DNA from: a bacterium
GTDB taxonomy: Bacteria > Patescibacteriota > Patescibacteriia > UBA2591 > DAOWAM01
Assembly: GCA_030634585.1 (NCBI GenBank)
Contig: DAOWAM010000034.1
Span: forward strand, 1 to 6,174
DNA length: 6,174 nucleotides
Reading direction: 5' to 3'
Positions 5,421 to 6,174 of the stretch are shown here, in pieces. Both the position numbers and the translations under genes were made by a program. The notes beneath the pieces were generated by a model. The model made no database searches, had not been told where the DNA came from, and saw only the letters and a program-made list of their open reading frames with translations. Positions within the stretch are counted from its first letter, which is position 1; the number at the start of each line of letters is the position of its first letter.

Positions 5421-6174
5421 ATGAAGAAAACAAAACAACAAAAACAATCAGTTAATCAATTAAAATCGACCAGCCAGTTAGAAAAAATATTGTTTTGGTC
5501 AATATTAGTTGTGACGATTTTAATTTTATTTACACCATTGATAATTAGCCAACGTACTTTTTATCCATTTATTTTTGGCAAAGTGATTGTTGGCCGGATT
5601 TTAATCGAAATTATTTTTGCCGTTTATCTATTATTAGCATTGACTTTTCCAAAATATCGTCCAAATTGGAAAAATCCGTTATTGATTGTCTCGACTATTT
5701 TCTTAGGTGTCTATTTGCTGGCTAGTTTATTCGGCGCTGATCTTCAACGAAGTTTTTGGTCAACACAAGAACGGATGGCCGGTTTTTATAGTATGTTTCA
5801 TTATTGGTTATTTTTTATCGTGATCATTAATGTTTTTCGGGAAAAAAGGCAATGGTGCTGGCTGTTGCGAGTAAATTTATTGGTTACATGTTTGGTCTCT
5901 TTGTATGCCTTGGGACAAAAAATAGGAATTAAAAATTTATTAGAAACGGGACAAGGAAGAGTCGCCGGAACAATCGGTAACCCTAATTTCATAGCTGCGT
6001 ATTTATTGTTCAGTCTTTTTTTAATCGTAATTTTATGGTTATGGGAAAAGAAAATAATTTGGAAAATTGTTTATTTGATTGCTTTTGCCTTGCAATTAAC
6101 AATATTAATTTTTAGTATGACGCGTAGCGCGATGATTGGTTTGGCGGGTGGATTATTATTATTTTTCTTTTTAC
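5421..6174 (+). CDS. O-antigen ligase/polymerase-like membrane protein (Wzy_C superfamily), partial, runs off right edge
   Basis: The first 251 codons are present; the gene continues past the window. A basic, glutamine-rich cytoplasmic N-terminus (KKTKQQKQS) is followed by hydrophobic segments at roughly 23-43, 56-76, 86-104, 124-138, 146-166, 190-208, 212-231 and 236-251. Hallmarks of the family are the loop FGADLQRSFWSTQERMAGF (104-122, matching 'SFWGxxxRxxG'), GRVAGTIGNPNFIAAYL (179-195, 'GTxGNPNxxAxYL') and MTRSAMIGLAGG (233-244), which begins the Wzy_C core. Members polymerise O-antigen-like repeats, ligate glycan to a lipid carrier, or O-glycosylate proteins from undecaprenyl-linked donors at the outer face of the membrane; the sequence here cannot tell these apart. 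The divergent rml operon suggests a rhamnose-containing substrate. Start: the first ATG downstream of an extended -10 promoter; it has an A-rich context and no Shine-Dalgarno. No stop or in-frame TGA interrupts the visible part. Confidence 0.87.
   Translation, partial: MKKTKQQKQSVNQLKSTSQLEKILFWSILVVTILILFTPLIISQRTFYPFIFGKVIVGRILIEIIFAVYLLLALTFPKYRPNWKNPLLIVSTIFLGVYLLASLFGADLQRSFWSTQERMAGFYSMFHYWLFFIVIINVFREKRQWCWLLRVNLLVTCLVSLYALGQKIGIKNLLETGQGRVAGTIGNPNFIAAYLLFSLFLIVILWLWEKKIIWKIVYLIAFALQLTILIFSMTRSAMIGLAGGLLLFFFL

Noticed and set aside
5801..5992. 63-codon frame on the minus strand
   Set aside because: Antisense to the O-antigen ligase-like gene, whose conserved GTIGNPNF motif lies on the opposite strand here.
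1..6174. Alternative genetic code (TGA as Gly or Trp)
   Set aside because: All genes read through intact with the standard code, and conserved Gly and Trp positions use GGN and TGG.
1..6174. CRISPR array, tRNA, rRNA or riboswitch
   Set aside because: No regularly spaced 24-40 base repeats, cloverleaf-like sequence or long structured leader was seen; leaders are too short for a riboswitch.

Overview
The window is an AT-rich bacterial segment holding a complete dTDP-L-rhamnose cassette and two membrane-protein genes for surface polysaccharide. Five genes lie on the minus strand in the order rmlD-rmlC-rmlB-rmlA-murJ-like (5240 down to 487), with gaps of 4, 17, 23 and 48 bases, so they are very probably one operon. 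A consensus-like sigma-70 promoter (TTTACA, 17-base spacer, TATACT) sits just upstream of rmlD. Divergently, on the plus strand, an extended -10 promoter precedes a multi-membrane-span protein of the O-antigen ligase/polymerase (Wzy_C) superfamily, which runs off the right edge. At the left end, a small winged-helix protein of the excisionase/BldC/MerR-like type is read from its own near-perfect promoter.

How the genes work together: RmlA activates glucose-1-phosphate to dTDP-glucose, RmlB dehydrates it, RmlC epimerises the keto-sugar and RmlD reduces it to dTDP-L-rhamnose, the donor for rhamnosyltransferases (none are in this window). The MurJ-like protein is a MOP-superfamily lipid-linked precursor flippase. 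Its place at the end of the rml operon and its loss of conserved MurJ arginines make a dedicated glycan flippase at least as likely as a housekeeping lipid II flippase. The Wzy_C protein would polymerise or ligate the exported chain.

Organism: the AT-rich sequence, compact genes, small HTH protein, short-form RmlA and RmlC, and the style of the ligase-like protein suggest an uncultivated Patescibacteria/CPR-type bacterium. This is inference; no phylogenetic marker is present. The standard genetic code fits: all six complete genes stop with TAA and no in-frame TGA occurs in the coding regions read. No start codon has a recognisable Shine-Dalgarno sequence, although the promoters look like ordinary sigma-70 promoters.

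The most unusual feature is the promoter of the small HTH gene. It carries head-to-tail repeats of TGACACCTA at exactly 10-base spacing inside the -35/spacer region, a third degenerate copy in phase running into the -10, and a 6-base dyad across the -10. This looks like an autoregulatory operator of the direct-repeat type known for BldC. No CRISPR array, tRNA, rRNA, insertion sequence or phage gene was seen.
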